Below, in pieces: positions 22,771-36,024 of a stretch of DNA of 64,000 nucleotides. The stretch spans positions 56,801,957 through 56,865,956 of the forward strand of contig NC_063045.1 in assembly GCF_018812025.1 (NCBI RefSeq), read 5' to 3'. How positions within the stretch are numbered: the stretch's first letter is position 1; each line of letters opens with the position of its first letter. The DNA comes from Megalobrama amblycephala (taxonomy: Eukaryota; Chordata; Actinopteri; Cypriniformes; Xenocyprididae). The position numbers and the translations under genes were made by a program. Under the pieces are notes generated by a model, which saw only the letters and a list, made by a program, of their open reading frames with translations, searched no databases and was not told the origin of the DNA.

Positions 22771-24935
22771 TATATGTAAATATATATAATAAATATATAT
22801 GTAATATTACATTAAATATAATTAATTAATATGGCTTATAATTATTTTTATAACTTATAATCAATATTAAAATTGTATGCTATTTTGTTTAAATATATCA
22901 AAAAATGAAACGCTAAAAAATAAAAACAATGTTTAAATGCTACAAGTAAATTTAGGCATGGCAGCATTATATGGATGGATATTCATTTTGAGATTGGCTA
23001 AAAAATAAATATAACAGTGTATTAAATTATTAGTGTTTTTACCGATTAGCTTTGCCACCATTTAACACACATAAAGTTAATCAAAATATAAAAATGGCGG
23101 AAATAAATTCACAATTAAATATCTAATATTGACCAATACCGATATGAATTACAATATCTGATAAGGTACTGATAAGTTGTGCATCCCAACTCAGTATTAT
23201 CAATAATATTTTAGTATCAATAACCCCACTGAGCACACAAAAACTAAAACTAACATGATCACACATCTACAAGCCACAGAAAGTTGTGCTTTTTCAGATC
23301 TGCCAAGAAAAAGGAAGTCATCATTTGGTGTTTCCACCAAACCTCTTCCAGTTCAGACCAACTGCTGGCAAAGAGACGGACAACACACAGACATAGAAAA
23401 GACTGGATAGTGTCAGACAGGAGCAGGGCATCCATTAGGAAGACCACACAGGGCTCCAGACACTTCTCCAGTGAGATAGACGTTATCAGAGTGAGTGACA
23501 GGTGCTGGTTTTTCATCCCATCTCCTTCTCTGATAGTATAGATGAACAAGCCTCCCGACACGTTCCAACTGTTTATCATCAGGCGGCTTGATTTCCTCTT
23601 ACAGAGAACAGATGGCTTCCTTAACGGCTCTGTGCTCGCCTGTTTCGTCTTTAGTTCTCAGCGTATCTCAGCACAGACGTTTCGAGAGATCCGTGCCAGC
23701 ACTAGATTCGTCCTAAAGAAGAACAAAAATGGGAAAATTAGCACCTTCAGTACCGTTAAAAATACATATTAATGCGACAGTGGGACAGAATATATAGGCT
23801 ATACCAGTTATGTTTATCATATTCAAATAATGCAGATAAAAAGTGACAAAAATAATATGGAAATGTGAAATGAAATTATTTTATTGTGAGATGAAAGAGA
23901 GCTGTCATTCTACAAAAAAATTCTGAATGCAGAATCCTGCATTTGACCAATGAAGAGCGCCATATAGTGAAGGATAACATACGACATTTTCCATTGTCAT
24001 TATGTCAGCTATAGCATTTGTCAAACTTCAATCACAGCACTCAGGCTAATGTCAACGTCAATCCATTATGAAGTTTATACTGGCCTCAGCTGTCTGCAAT
24101 GCATTCATGTAAGAATGCTTGGAAGTACAGGCTAGCATGTCAGCAATGTGTAGCGGGACTTTGAAGTGTCAGCCTGGGTCAACATAAACAACAGGTACTG
24201 CAGTAACAAACCTCAGAAACAGGTGGTCCGGTCATGTCTGAACCAATACATGCTGGTGGCCGCATGAAATGTTTCCGCTCAAGGACTGGATCGATGTGAT
24301 CAGTAGCTTTTGACCTGTTAATCAAAGTAGCAGGTTAGCAGGATTTTTACATTTCCTAAAAAATCTGTGTTATTTTAGAATCATTGAAATACATTTTGAA
24401 TTTTTATTTTTTTAATTATTTAAATATCGCAAAATAATTGCTTTCAAACAGGTTTCCTGAACACTCCCCGTGTTTATTGGTAAGAATTTTAATTTAATTG
24501 GTTAAAGTCCCCCTGTTGTCAATAATTTTATCCCTTGAAACTCATCTTTGATCACCAAAAAGACATATTTAAACATTTTTTTCCTTGAAATTTTTTTTCA
24601 TGTCTTAAAATAGCTCGAATGTAACTCTACACCCTTGCCTCATATACACGGTCCATGAATATGCAAATTAGCCCCGCCTCCACTCACTCACACCAGTTCA
24701 GAGATCCACTCATTGACGATCACACGTTGATGTGATTGGTAGTTTGTTACATCAGAAAAACCAGCGATTTCAAACCACATTTTTGAGACTGTCTTTAGTT
24801 TACATGCAGTTAGAGAACATACTTTCTTAAAAGCATAAAAGCATTCTTAAAAGGTTTGTCTTAAAGCATATTAAAACACCACATAGACATATAAACAACA
24901 TTAAAAACTTGATTTTCACCACAGGGGGACTTTAA
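22771..24935. other. intergenic, no gene recognised
   Basis: Apart from the inverted unit U fragment at 24427, short frames at 23259-23772 lie opposite each other on both strands and look like chance. Confidence 0.45.
24427..24476 (-). repeat. local repeat unit U, inverted partial copy
   Basis: gcaaaataattgctttcaaa followed by caggtttcctgaacactccc is the complement of the first half of unit U. Confidence 0.65.
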
Positions 24936-25702
24936 AGGTGCCCTAGAATTAAAAATTGAATTTATATTGGCATAGTCAAATAACAAGAGTTCAGTACATG
25001 GAAATGACATACAGTGAGTCTCAAACTCCATTGTTTCCTCCTTATATAAATCTCATTTGTTTAAAAGACCTCCGAGGAACAGGCGAATCTCAACATAACA
25101 CCGACTGTTATGTAACAGTCGGGATCATTAATATGTACGCCCCCAATATTTACATATGCCAGCCCATGTTCAAGGCATTACACAAGGGCAGCCAGTATTA
25201 ACGTCTGGATCTGTGCACAGCTGAATCATCAGACTAGGTAAGCAAGCGAGAACAATAAAAAAAAATGGCAGATGGAGCAATAATAACTGACATGATCCAT
25301 GATAACATGATATTTTTAGTGATATTTGTAAATTGTCTTTCTACACGTTTCGTTAGCATTTTGCTAATGTACTGTTAAATGTGGTTAAAGTTACCATCGT
25401 TTCTTACTGTATTCACGGAGACAAGAGCCGTCACTATTTTCATTATTAAACATTATATTAGCTGTGTAAACTTTGTTTATGCACTGTTTAAGGCAAGCGC
25501 GAGCTCTGGCGGCAGAGAGCGCACGATTTAAAGGGACCGCAACCTGAATCGGCGCATTTCTAATTATGCCCCAAAATAGGCAGTTAAAAAAAATTAATAA
25601 AAAAAAAATCTATAGGGTATTTTGAGCTGAAACTTCACAGACACATTCAGGGGACACCTTAGACTTATATTACATCTTGTAAAAAAACATTCGATGGCAC
25701 CT
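24936..25702 (+). mobile_element. TTAA-flanked element, AGGTGCC family copy 1
   Basis: Starts aggtgccctagaatt and ends attcgatggcacct, with TTAA on each side (24932-24935 and 25703-25706). It contains tcattaatatgtacgccccc and ctaaggtgtcccctgaatgt-type blocks (the latter inverted). No transposase is visible. Confidence 0.8.
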
Positions 25703-25779
25703 TTAATATTTAATGTTAATAGTATTTATTAATAATATTTTTAAAAATATCTGCTTACATATGCTTAAACTGATGGTTG

Positions 25780-25965
25780 AAAATGAAAATTCTGTCATCA
25801 TTTACTCATTTCACATTAATTTTTTTTTTTTTTTTTTTTTGAAAGTCCATGTGTGTTTGGACCTCAGCGATCTTCAAAATATCTTTTATGTTCCACAGAA
25901 GAAAGTCAGTCGTACAGGTTTGGAACGACATGAGGTGAGTAAATGACTGGGTGAACTGTTTTTAT
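25780..25965 (-). repeat. half of a ttcaccca-type fold-back MITE, inverted
   Basis: Reads aatgaaaattctgtcatcat, then a poly-T run, tatgttccacagaagaaagt, acaggtttggaacgacatga and actgggtgaact. These are complements of the blocks at 20477-20665. Confidence 0.65.
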
Positions 25966-27144
25966 CGTGCATCAAGTAAACTAAATGAAAATGAGAAACG
26001 TTAGCTTATATAGTTTATATAAATTAAGTTTAAGGGTTTTTTTTGTATTTTATTTTAGTAATGAGGTAATGAAAATGTTTTTTGTTTTTTTTGTTAACTA
26101 TAAATAATAAGTCTATAATAAGTCAATAAAAACTTGCGAACTATAAAAAGTCTCCATGTTGTTGGCCTATTTTACAATGTTACATATAAATATGAAAGGT
26201 CAAAGGTTTTGAAAAATCCCTAAGTATAAGCAATAACAATAGTGATTCGCAAGCTCCTATAATAAGTTATATTCAACTGTTCCCAAACAATTGTACCTGA
26301 TATTTTCACAGATATGGTTTGGCATCTTTAAAAACTGGAACTTGAGAGTGGAAACCTTTCTGTACATCTTTGGAGAGCAGACGACAGTCATTGGCGTGTC
26401 AAAGGGCCAAGTGTTCACATATGGTCACATAGCTGAACTAATGGCTGACAGGCCTCAGCAAGGGCATTAAAGTGACCCTGCCTCCAGGACAACACAAGCA
26501 CGGACCAGCGCTCTGTAAACAGGGATCCAGAAATCTGTAAACATACAATTAGGCCATTAATGTTGCACAATGGACTACTCACTCCTGATATCTCAACCAC
26601 AATATAAAAAGGTTTTTCTTTATTCCAAAGAACTTGTAGTTTAAATTACACAATCAGAAAGTCCGCAATTATGTGAACTAAAGTAAACATAAATCCAGTC
26701 TGTTGTATTTTCATTTTCATTTGTATTTTATTTACTTGTCGTTTCTTGTAATTATTTGTAATTTGCTATTTCTGAGTGAAAATCATAGAGCAAATATTTT
26801 TCAGTGTGGAAAAACAAACACTTGAACATGAGTCAGCGTGATAAGAGCTACCTAAAACAACAAACCATCTTCGGAAAAAAAATTGCTGAAGTGTGATTGG
26901 ATTTTTTAGTTTTTTGGCTTGTGTCCTATTCGACTCTATGGAGAGGGCGGGGTTTATGACCTACACTGCAGTCAGCCACCAGGAGGCAATCTAAATATTT
27001 TGGCTTCACTTTTCAGGATGTGCAGGCACACTTGGTACCGAACAAAATTATTCTAAACATGCTGCTAACTACTGCATTTTTATTGGCCTTACTTAGATAC
27101 TCAAGTATTTGTTCCAAATTGAGTCATCTGAACCAATGCAATCT

Positions 27145-27368
27145 CACAGAAAAACATTACTATTTTACGAGGCTGCGATTTCATATGAATTGTATGATTT
27201 TTAGAAAAAAAAGTAAATATGAAGATCCTCCCCTAACCCCACCCCTAAACCTAACAGCCACTGGGGCGTAAGCAGATTGTACGAAAATGCACAAATGCAA
27301 TCATACGAATTCATACAAAACATATCGTATACCAATTCACTAAAACATAAAATAGTTACGAATTGCCA
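27145..27368. repeat. short fold-back repeat with cctaaccccacccctaaa core
   Basis: Left part ttcatatgaattgtatgatt; centre ctaaccccacccctaaacct; right part gcaatcatacgaattcatac. The flanks are partly complementary. It resembles a repeat common in cyprinid introns and intergenic DNA. Confidence 0.55.
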
Positions 27369-27624
27369 TGTGATTGCATTGTCTGAACAAACAATTTTAA
27401 ATTGTAAACGTTTTGCAAGTTCCCAGCATGCATTGCAGCTTGAAATAATTATGTGGTAACTATTGTTTAAAAATGATCATTGCTTTACATTTTACTGTCT
27501 TAATTTACGATGTTGCTGTCATTGTTCGTTAGCTGTCATATTTTCACCGAATTAACGTTTGTTGATCTCACCGTGTTTGAGATTTGTGTTTATATGTGCA
27601 TCTAATTGCAACTCTGAGGTTTGA

Positions 27625-28595
27625 AGGTGCCATCGAACGTTTTTTTTTTACAAGATGTAATATAAGTCTAAGGTGTCCCCTGAATGTGTCTGTGAAGTTT
27701 CAGCTCAAAATACCCCATAGATTTTTTTTAATACATTTTTTTAACTGCCTATTTTGGGGCATAATTAGAAATGCACCGATTCAGGTTGCGGCCCCTTTAA
27801 TTCCTCACGCTCCCCGCCCCTGGAGCTCGTGCTTGCCTTAAACAGCATAAACAAAGTTCACACAGCTAATATAACCCTCAAAATGGATCTTTACAAAGTG
27901 TTCATCATGCATGCTGCATGCATGCGTCGGATCATGCGAGTATAGTATTTATTTTGATGTTTACATTTGATTCTGAATTAGTTTAAGGCTGTGATCCGTG
28001 GCTAACGGCTAATGCTACACTGTTGGAGAGATTTATAAAGAATGAAGTTGTGTTTATGAATTATACAGACTGCAAGTGTTTAAAAATGAAAATAGCGACG
28101 GCTCTGTCTCCGTGAATACAGTAATAAACGATGGTAACTTTAACCACATTTAACAGTACATTAGCAACATGCTAACGAAACATTTAGAAAGACAATTTAC
28201 AAATATCACAAAAAATATCATGTTATCATGGATCATGTCAGTTACTATCGCTCCATCTGCCATTTTTCGCTATTGTTCTTGCTTGCTTACCTAGTCTGAT
28301 GATTCAGCTGTGCACAGATCCAGACGTTAATACTGGCTGCCCTTGTGTAATGCCTTGATCATGAGTTGGCATATGCAAATATTGGGGGCGTACATATTAA
28401 TGATCCCGACTGTTACGTAACAGTTGGTGTTATGTTGAGATTCGCCTGTTCTTCGGAGGTCTTTTAAACAAATGAGATTTATATAAGGAGGAGGAAACAA
28501 TGTTGTTTGAGACTCACTGTGTGTCATTTCCATGTACTGAACTCTTGTTATTCAACTATGCCAAGGTAAATTCAATTTTCCATTCGATGGCACCT
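27625..28595 (-). mobile_element. TTAA-flanked element, AGGTGCC family copy 2
   Basis: Inverted relative to copy 1 and about 200 bp longer. It starts aggtgccatcgaacg after TTGA (a likely mutated TTAA) and ends attcgatggcacct before TTAA at 28596. It keeps the region around the cccctttaattcctcacg site, which serves as the empty-site comparison for the insertion at 53742. Confidence 0.8.
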
Positions 28596-28599
28596 TTAA

Positions 28600-30783
28600 C
28601 ATACCCAAAATGCTAAACAATCTTTATTTGCCTTGATAAGAATGTATAAATTCATTAGATGAACAAAAGTTAAGTTTTCAGTTGTTAGTTGAGTTAAGTT
28701 AACACATTGACTGTAATATGTCGCCTTTTTTAAAAGTTAGGTCAGCTTTTTTTGTTGTTTTACAGTGATGTTATCTGAGACATATCATCTCAATTGTAGC
28801 AAAAACTAACAAACCTGTGGGATATCCTTCACGGATCTGACAGTGTGAGAAAGTTAGCGCACACATTTGAAGCAGACAGCTTACAATGGACCTTATCTGT
28901 ATTGAGTGTTTATGATAGATAAGGTTTGGGGAAAAGCCTGCCTGCAGTGACAGCCATCAGACGGTCAGAGTGTTCTGATAGAAAGCCTGGACACATCTTG
29001 AGATTGTTAACAAATAGACTGCTTCATACAGATAAGCTCGACAGAGATTCAGTACAATCGCAGTTTTTCAACATACGAGACTATTTGAATACGCTATAGG
29101 AACAGCTTTGTTTGGTTTGAGTTCCAAGCATGACCGTTTCATAATCAGCTTGTATCATCAGCTTGGCCTGAATTAGTTTTTTGTCATCAGCATGCAATAT
29201 TAGTTTTCTATTTAACTGTTACCTATTTAAATCTCTGTCACGGTAAGGGCAAGATTTGAATAATTCAAATACATTTGTACAGTACAGGTCGATGACGGAA
29301 GAAGGACAGAAAGGCTTTCATTTGAGATGGAACATTTTAATTTCTAACCGCCTGCTATACAGTATTTTCTTTTGTTTTGCATGTTCCGCTCTAAAATTGG
29401 AAGTCAAAGAAGAAGTAATTATCCCTCTAAATTGAGCCATTTCACATAATTATTTCTTGGAATGTAATGTTTTTTACTGAGCTACAAAGAACATTGAAAC
29501 TTTCCATTTTATATGCCGTTTGTGTCGCATAATGGGTTTTCCCATCAGCTCCAGACTGCGCTGGTTAATTTGGGAAGAGGTCTTGTTCCCTCTGAGAGCA
29601 CAATTTAATGAGGGATATCATCCAACTGAGAGAAGTTATATTTATTTATATATTTTATATTTATTAATGTATTTGTCTTTCAAGATTTGTCATTGTATAC
29701 ACTTGATACAAATGAAGAATGAATGATGGCCGTTATTTTTGTAATCAAATAAAAGATTACACACCTCATTATCACACCTCAATATATGTGTATAGTTAAA
29801 TATTAAAATATAAATATATATATAGAAAAAATTACACACACATTTTTCATGTAAATTCAAAAGTATACAATTATTTATTAAATATAAAATTCTATACTAA
29901 AATTATAAAAAAATATTTCTTGAAAAGATGTTTTATATAAAAATATTTGTATTATATTTATAATTTATAATGTATTTTATATTTTTCATTTTTATATTTG
30001 TTTTTATACATTTACATATATATGCACATATATATATATATATATGCACACATGTTATTACATGTTTAAAATGTATAAATATCATGCCATGCTCTTTCGA
30101 CTTGGTTCAGTAAAGAAACCAGCAACAACCTATTCATATATTCACAAGTGCAAAACTCCAGTCAGTGGTTGTAATCACTCTAAACAAATGTGATTCTTAA
30201 GTTGAATCCATAAAATTGAGATTATACCAGGCAGCACTTTACTAAAATAAACTACTGGGTCTTTATGCCTCTTTTTTAATCTGTCTGTGACTGTTTAAAG
30301 TTCATATAGCTCAAAACAGAGAGCACTTAATTCTTTGTTGCTCCCCAGATGACCAGTTCAGCCATATGAGTGTGAAAAGAATTATGACCCATTTTATGGG
30401 GCAAGTTAGTTACTCCTTTGTTTATAACTGAATGTGACTAGTGTTGTGAGAACAGTGTAGCAAATGTGAAATTTATGTACAGCCTCAGGCAATGGTGATT
30501 TTTTTTTTAGTTGAGTTGCATTCCTAGTCTTATCTGTAAATCTTTATGTAGCCGTAAACCACAACCCAGGGCCTGTATAATGCACATACGTGAAAAAGCT
30601 TCACATCGTGGAACCGTTGTTCTGCAGGACACGTGATCATGAGCAAAGGGAGGATCTGAATGAAGGGTGACCTCTACTGAAAGACAGCGGACTACGTGAC
30701 TTACATCACCCAACAATCTAAGGTCAAAGGTCACAACTGGAGTGATACACAGTGACCCCATGAAGTACTTGGACACTTAAATG
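28600..30783. other. intergenic, AT-rich, nothing recognised
   Basis: Includes a stretch of TA-rich sequence at 29790-30080 and otherwise unremarkable DNA. Confidence 0.5.
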
Positions 30784-31262
30784 ATTAGTTCACTTCAGAA
30801 TTAAAATTTCCTGATAATTTACTCAGCCCCATGTCATTTGAGATGTTTATGTCTGTCTTTCTTTCTTTTTAAGGTTTTTGAGGAAAACATTCCAGGATTT
30901 TTCTCCATATTGTTAACTGATGAAGTCCACTATGGGTTGAAGGTCCAAATGTCAGTTTTAGTGCAGCTTCAAAGGGCTCTAAACAATCCAAAACGAGGAA
31001 TAAGGGTCTTATCTAGCAAAACGATTGGTTATTTTCTAAAAAATTATATATTTTTAACCACAAATGCTCATCTTGCACTGCTCTGAGGTGCGTCACGCAT
31101 TACGTAATCACGTTGGAAAGGTCACGCTTGACGTAGGCGGAAGTACCGATCCAGTGTCTACAAAGCGAACATGCAAAGACTAAGTCAAACGGCCTTTACA
31201 AAAAAAAAGTTAAAACAACAATGTCGGACGATTTTGAATTTGAAGTTGAAGACTCCAAACTT
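30784..31262 (+). repeat. long MITE with ttagttcac end, copy 1
   Basis: Starts attagttcacttcagaatta. It contains aaaacattccaggatttttc, gatgaagtccactatgggtt, ctcatcttgcactgctctg and cacgttggaaaggtcacgc. Its complement is shared with 43270-43890. Confidence 0.7.
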
Positions 31263-32117
31263 TTGAACAATAGTGTACTTGTCTAAATACATTTGAGGTC
31301 ATTGAGTGCACATTAAACTCAGCAAGTCATCTAGTCTCATAATGCAAAGCAAAACAGTTCTGATCTACTGTAAAACACCCATTCGAGAGTAGCCAAATTT
31401 CCAACATCAAAAACGTAGATTTCATGGAACAGATTCCATGTTGGCCATTTTAAAATTTACAGACAATAGCATGGCAGGGTTTGCACGAGTTAATGCACTC
31501 TAAAAGCCCTATTTCCTCAGTGGGAGAGTTGTTATTCTGCCGATGGGACGGCTGCCGCTTCTGTCGCTGAAAAGTCCACTCCTTTGGTTCCTCGCAGCAA
31601 GACAGCAGTCTATATTGGGCGGCGATTGTTCTCAAGACAATATGACTTTTTAAAGGGTGCCACTGCAATGGTAAGTATATATATGAAATATTGTTATCCT
31701 GGTTCAGAGAAATCAGAGCGGTCAGGCTGTCTAACCACAGTCACGCAGTGGCGCCACAATCCCGTGGCCAGCTTCCATGCTTGTGCCACTCAAGGGACAC
31801 GCAAAGAGCAGCGCCCACGGGTGTGTGGATTGTGAACTTGAGCAATCATCTGTAACAAAATAATTTATTCTTTCTCATACTGACATTTCAAGGTGGACAA
31901 CCGTTTTCTCTAATGTGATGGATAGGAAAAAGTTGGGAATCTTTTGTAAATGACTGATCAGTCTCTTAAAGTCAACATGAAATGTTCACAGCACCTTTAT
32001 TTGATGTATTTCTGAGCTCTCTTACTCCATACGGTGAAAAACTGTAATAGATCCAATGGGACATTTCATGTAATTTTACAAATACTGTTAAATGTACAGT
32101 TTTTGGAAGTGATATAA

Positions 32118-33359
32118 CCAAGCCCCTATTGTAATTGTTAGTTTTCTTATTATTCTTCCTCCCCAATGGGAGTCTATGGCAGCCCTATGAACAAAATATT
32201 AAAAAATGATGAAAATTGGTACACTAGTAGTGATGCTACCGACTAACTTTTCTGAGATCTGAAAAATGGCTATTTCTGCTTTTTGAACAGAAAATTAGAA
32301 TCTTGGCGTCTATGAATTCCTTGGATCATACCGAATCCATGGATACCAATTTTGCCAGGATCGGACAAACCGCTGGTTCGCCATTTTGAAATGTGTCATA
32401 AATTGCAAGATCTTTTAAACGATTTGATATATCGGCACATAATTTGGTAGAGTTCATTGAAAGCATGTCCTGAAGGTACCTGAGAAGTTTGAACAGCACC
32501 ATCTAGTGATCCAGAGATATAAGGGTTTTTTTTTTTCAAAAAACATTGTCTAATCATTGTCCATAATCTATGCCATTATGTTCCTTGGTTTATGCAGATT
32601 CCAACCATATTTCATTTAGCATTTTCCATCGTTGTGCCTGTCTGCCATATTAAAGTAAATGAATTTTTTGGGGGGGGGGGGGTTTGCTGCTACTCCTACA
32701 ATGTGTCCACTTTTGCTCAAAATCTGATCAGATAATCTTTTGACTGAGCCACACAGAAATGATAGAACTGATTTCTGATATTCGTTAATGTTCTTGAGAA
32801 ATACCTCTCTGAAGTTGACCATGTCTGCGTTTGTTGTCTTATGCTAATTAGCTTAGCATGCTAATTAAATAACATCATAGGCCATTCTTTCTAATGTGGG
32901 ATTTTGGCTATCAGATTAAACAATTTATATTAGCAGCCAAGTTATCTTAACATGCTAATTGACTCAAATGATAACTCATGCTTTTGCATGCTCATTCTTG
33001 CCTTGGAAGCTCTCCTCGGCAGCCTGGTGAATGTGCGTCAACTACTGATGAGCAATGAACTATTGACTAGAAAGTCAGGGGTTTATATCCCATATGGTGC
33101 AAAGTTCAAATTGATACTGATATGCCAAGTACACACAAGAGTTTATTTGGCTCTGTATTGTTTTCTGTTATTTAAAAGTAAGAAATCATAATGTCTAGGA
33201 TGATCCTTCTCACCTACAATCTCTCTTCCGTGTCAAAACAAGAGTCTGTCCTCTCTGTGTTTAGCAAAAAATTTCCAAGCTAAAGTTCATTTAAATCCAG
33301 TGTTTGACAACGTCTACATTTTTTTTTATTTGAACAATTATACCTTTGTTCTGTTAAAA

Positions 33360-33395
<36 letters not shown>

Positions 33396-33590
33396 AATTT
33401 ACAGAAATCAGTGTCTTAGGATGGGCATCTGTAACGACCTTCCTGACATTCAAAGATCTGAAAGGCCTACAACATACCATCCTTCATGAAAACTACAGAA
33501 CATTTCAAAACTTTACAAACCAAAGTATTTTTAGCTACTTCTTGAACCCTAGGAGGGGCTTGGCCCCATTATTGCTGCTAGCAGCTATAT
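32118..33590 (-). mobile_element. element B, inverted relative of element A
   Basis: The plus-strand right end gaggggcttggcccc followed by attgctgctagcagctata is the complement of the start of element A. Shared blocks include tattattcttcctcccc, gggagtctatggcagccct and gctaattagcttagcatgct. The left terminus is shortened compared with A. A decayed B-box-like ggggtttatatccc at 33078 marks the tRNA-like position. A 33 bp poly-T at 33362 interrupts it. Confidence 0.72.
33362..33394 (+). repeat. poly-T tract in element B
   Basis: An uninterrupted run of about 33 T. Confidence 0.95.
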
Positions 33591-35134
33591 TTTACAGTGA
33601 AAACCCGTAAACTGACTTTCCCAGAATTCTCTATGCGACAGCTCACATTTGATATTTTTTTATTGAAATAACTGTTTTGTTCTTTTTAGTTATGCACATT
33701 ACATCTAATATACATCTAATGTTGTCACTAAAAAAAATGCAGTAAACATTGATTTAATGTGTTTTGATGGTTTTGTGTATGTATGACATGTCTGTCTTTA
33801 TTTTATTATTTACTTCAGCTTGTGGAAAAGCTACTTTTGATGAACTTTGATTCATCATGTGGTTTTCTCTTTACCACCTGTGCTTTTAAGGTGCTTGTCA
33901 GTATATTATAGATTTCAGTAATTTGGTATATTATTTCAGTTAATTAAATATACAGTATATTACTGTAATTTAAGGTCAATCTGTAAAACTTAAAACATTG
34001 CTACCATATATTTTACAGTATGATAAAGTTCGGGCAATCACATCTGCCTTTTTTTAACCACAATTTTCACAGATTTTTATTTACAGTGAGAATTAATTGG
34101 ACTGTGAAAAGTGGACGTACCAAAATGGAGTCAGCCAACAAGAATAGTTGTTTTTAGAGGGGGAACAAGTGAAAGATTTTGAAGACAAAATTTTTTCTTT
34201 GGAACATCACACACAATGGATCATTTACAATAAAACCAGGAATTTGTATTAAGAAAGTAAACGAGGTCAATTTTTAGTTTTGTGTTGACTTTTAGGGTAC
34301 TCTGGTGCGCACTATTTTTGGCTTTAATACACATTTCTTGGCCTCAAAACGGCTGCAAACACTTTCAATTCACCAGTCCAAACGCATAATATTAAAATGG
34401 GTCAGCTGCCCTGCCTAAATATGACATCTTTCAAACCCCAAAATGTAGCCGTGCTCCTGTTTTTCGAATCAAGGCTTCCCCCTTCAGACCACCGGCACCC
34501 CGAAGAGAAACCACATGAGGGAGCGGGACCGGCCTGTAACCAGGAAGAACAGGGAGGCTGTTTATTTCTGGTGCATCTCTACTGAATGACTCACACGTTG
34601 GCTGCAAAACCGGTTCAGTCTCCAACAGCTGAGCATGTGCCAGCTCCAAAGGCATATAACTTGTGCGCTGCCCACCCGCTCCGCTTTACCCCCGTCTCAA
34701 TCGCAATGCTCGTCATCTGCCTATTTTCTCCTGCGTTTAATCCCCCTGTAATCATCAGATGCAGCGTTTTACAATCAACATCGGATCTGACCTTGAGCAG
34801 GTTTAGAAAAGGCCAGACACATTAGTGGATGGGTACGAGGCCGGGCAGGGAAGAGAGAGAGAGATTAAGCATAAGTGGGCGGCTCTCTGCTTCACTGGAG
34901 TTGAAACACACATGCGATGTCCCTATTATAGAAGACAGCAGGCCACCAAGTCCAAACAAGCACTGCAAAGCAAAACAAATCCACATTAATAGTAGTATTA
35001 TTAATGGTGTAAAAAGTACTTGAGCACTGTGTCAAAGTATTAATCAACTAAAAGATAAATTATCAACACTGAAATAAATTTGGTGTAGAAACTATTTTCT
35101 CTCAGAAATTAGAAATTGCACAATTACAGGCAAG
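33591..35134. other. intergenic; GC-richer block at 34420-34930
   Basis: Starts with ttttacagtgaaaaccc, a possible terminus of another CACTGTAAAA-type element. 34420-34930 is open on both strands in short pieces and is less AT-rich than average, but no exon can be supported. Confidence 0.45.
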
Positions 35135-36024
35135 TATTTCCAATCAGCATGCTTGTTGACTCTACAAATGAAGTGATGATTTGTCTGAGTGGGAATATAG
35201 ACATTTTCCCATAAAATATTCATACCAAATTGACAAGTGGGCAGTCATTCTGGATTAGATGGAGATGTGCTTTTAAGCACATATATTGAACTTTCTCTTG
35301 TAAAGTACCTTTTGAAAGTTTAGCAAAAAACGTTCTCCAATAATTTTTGTTTTATTTTCCAACTTCAAAAAAATCTATTTTTACAGTGTAGCTAAAACAA
35401 AGATTACAGAAAGTAAAAAGGTTGTTGCATTTTTTTAATAGCGTATTTAAAAGTAGTCTGACACCAGTTTTAAAAAAAACAAAAAAAAAACCTACCAGTC
35501 GATAAATGCATTTATTACAGTTTTCATGCTAAATACTGGTTGTGTAGCTACATTGTTTTCTGTATATCATACTATAAATAAACTTGCAAATACAACAAAT
35601 GAAGCTGCAATTACAAGAATAAACATTATGTGTGCTATTCACACTTAATCTTAACAAATGCAACAAGTCAGGGCCTCCAAATCCATCCTTATTTTAGGCT
35701 TGACCCTCTATGTACAAAGCAACACACCATGTATATGGAATATGTTATTCACTGAAATCTGAAGCATCATCTGTTTTGTAACTGTGACATGGACAAAAAT
35801 TGAAAAAGGGAGAAAAAAAAAAAAAAGGTTAAATATTTCCAATCAGCGTGCTCGTTGACTCAACTACAAATGAAGTAATGATTTGTCAGAGCGGGAATAT
35901 AGACAAACATTTTTCCTCATCAACATTTTCCCCATAAAACACTGACAAAACACAAAGTGACACGAGGGCAGTCTAGGATTATATGGAAATGCACTCTCTC
36001 ATGTACACTACCTTTTGAAAGTTT
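35135..36024 (+). repeat. local direct duplication, about 700 bp apart
   Basis: Segment 35135-35322 recurs, diverged, at 35834-36024. Shared ordered blocks are tatttccaatcagc, acaaatgaagt, atgatttgtc, gggaatatagaca, gggcagtc and accttttgaaagttt. The spacer (35323-35833) shows no recognisable feature. Confidence 0.72.
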
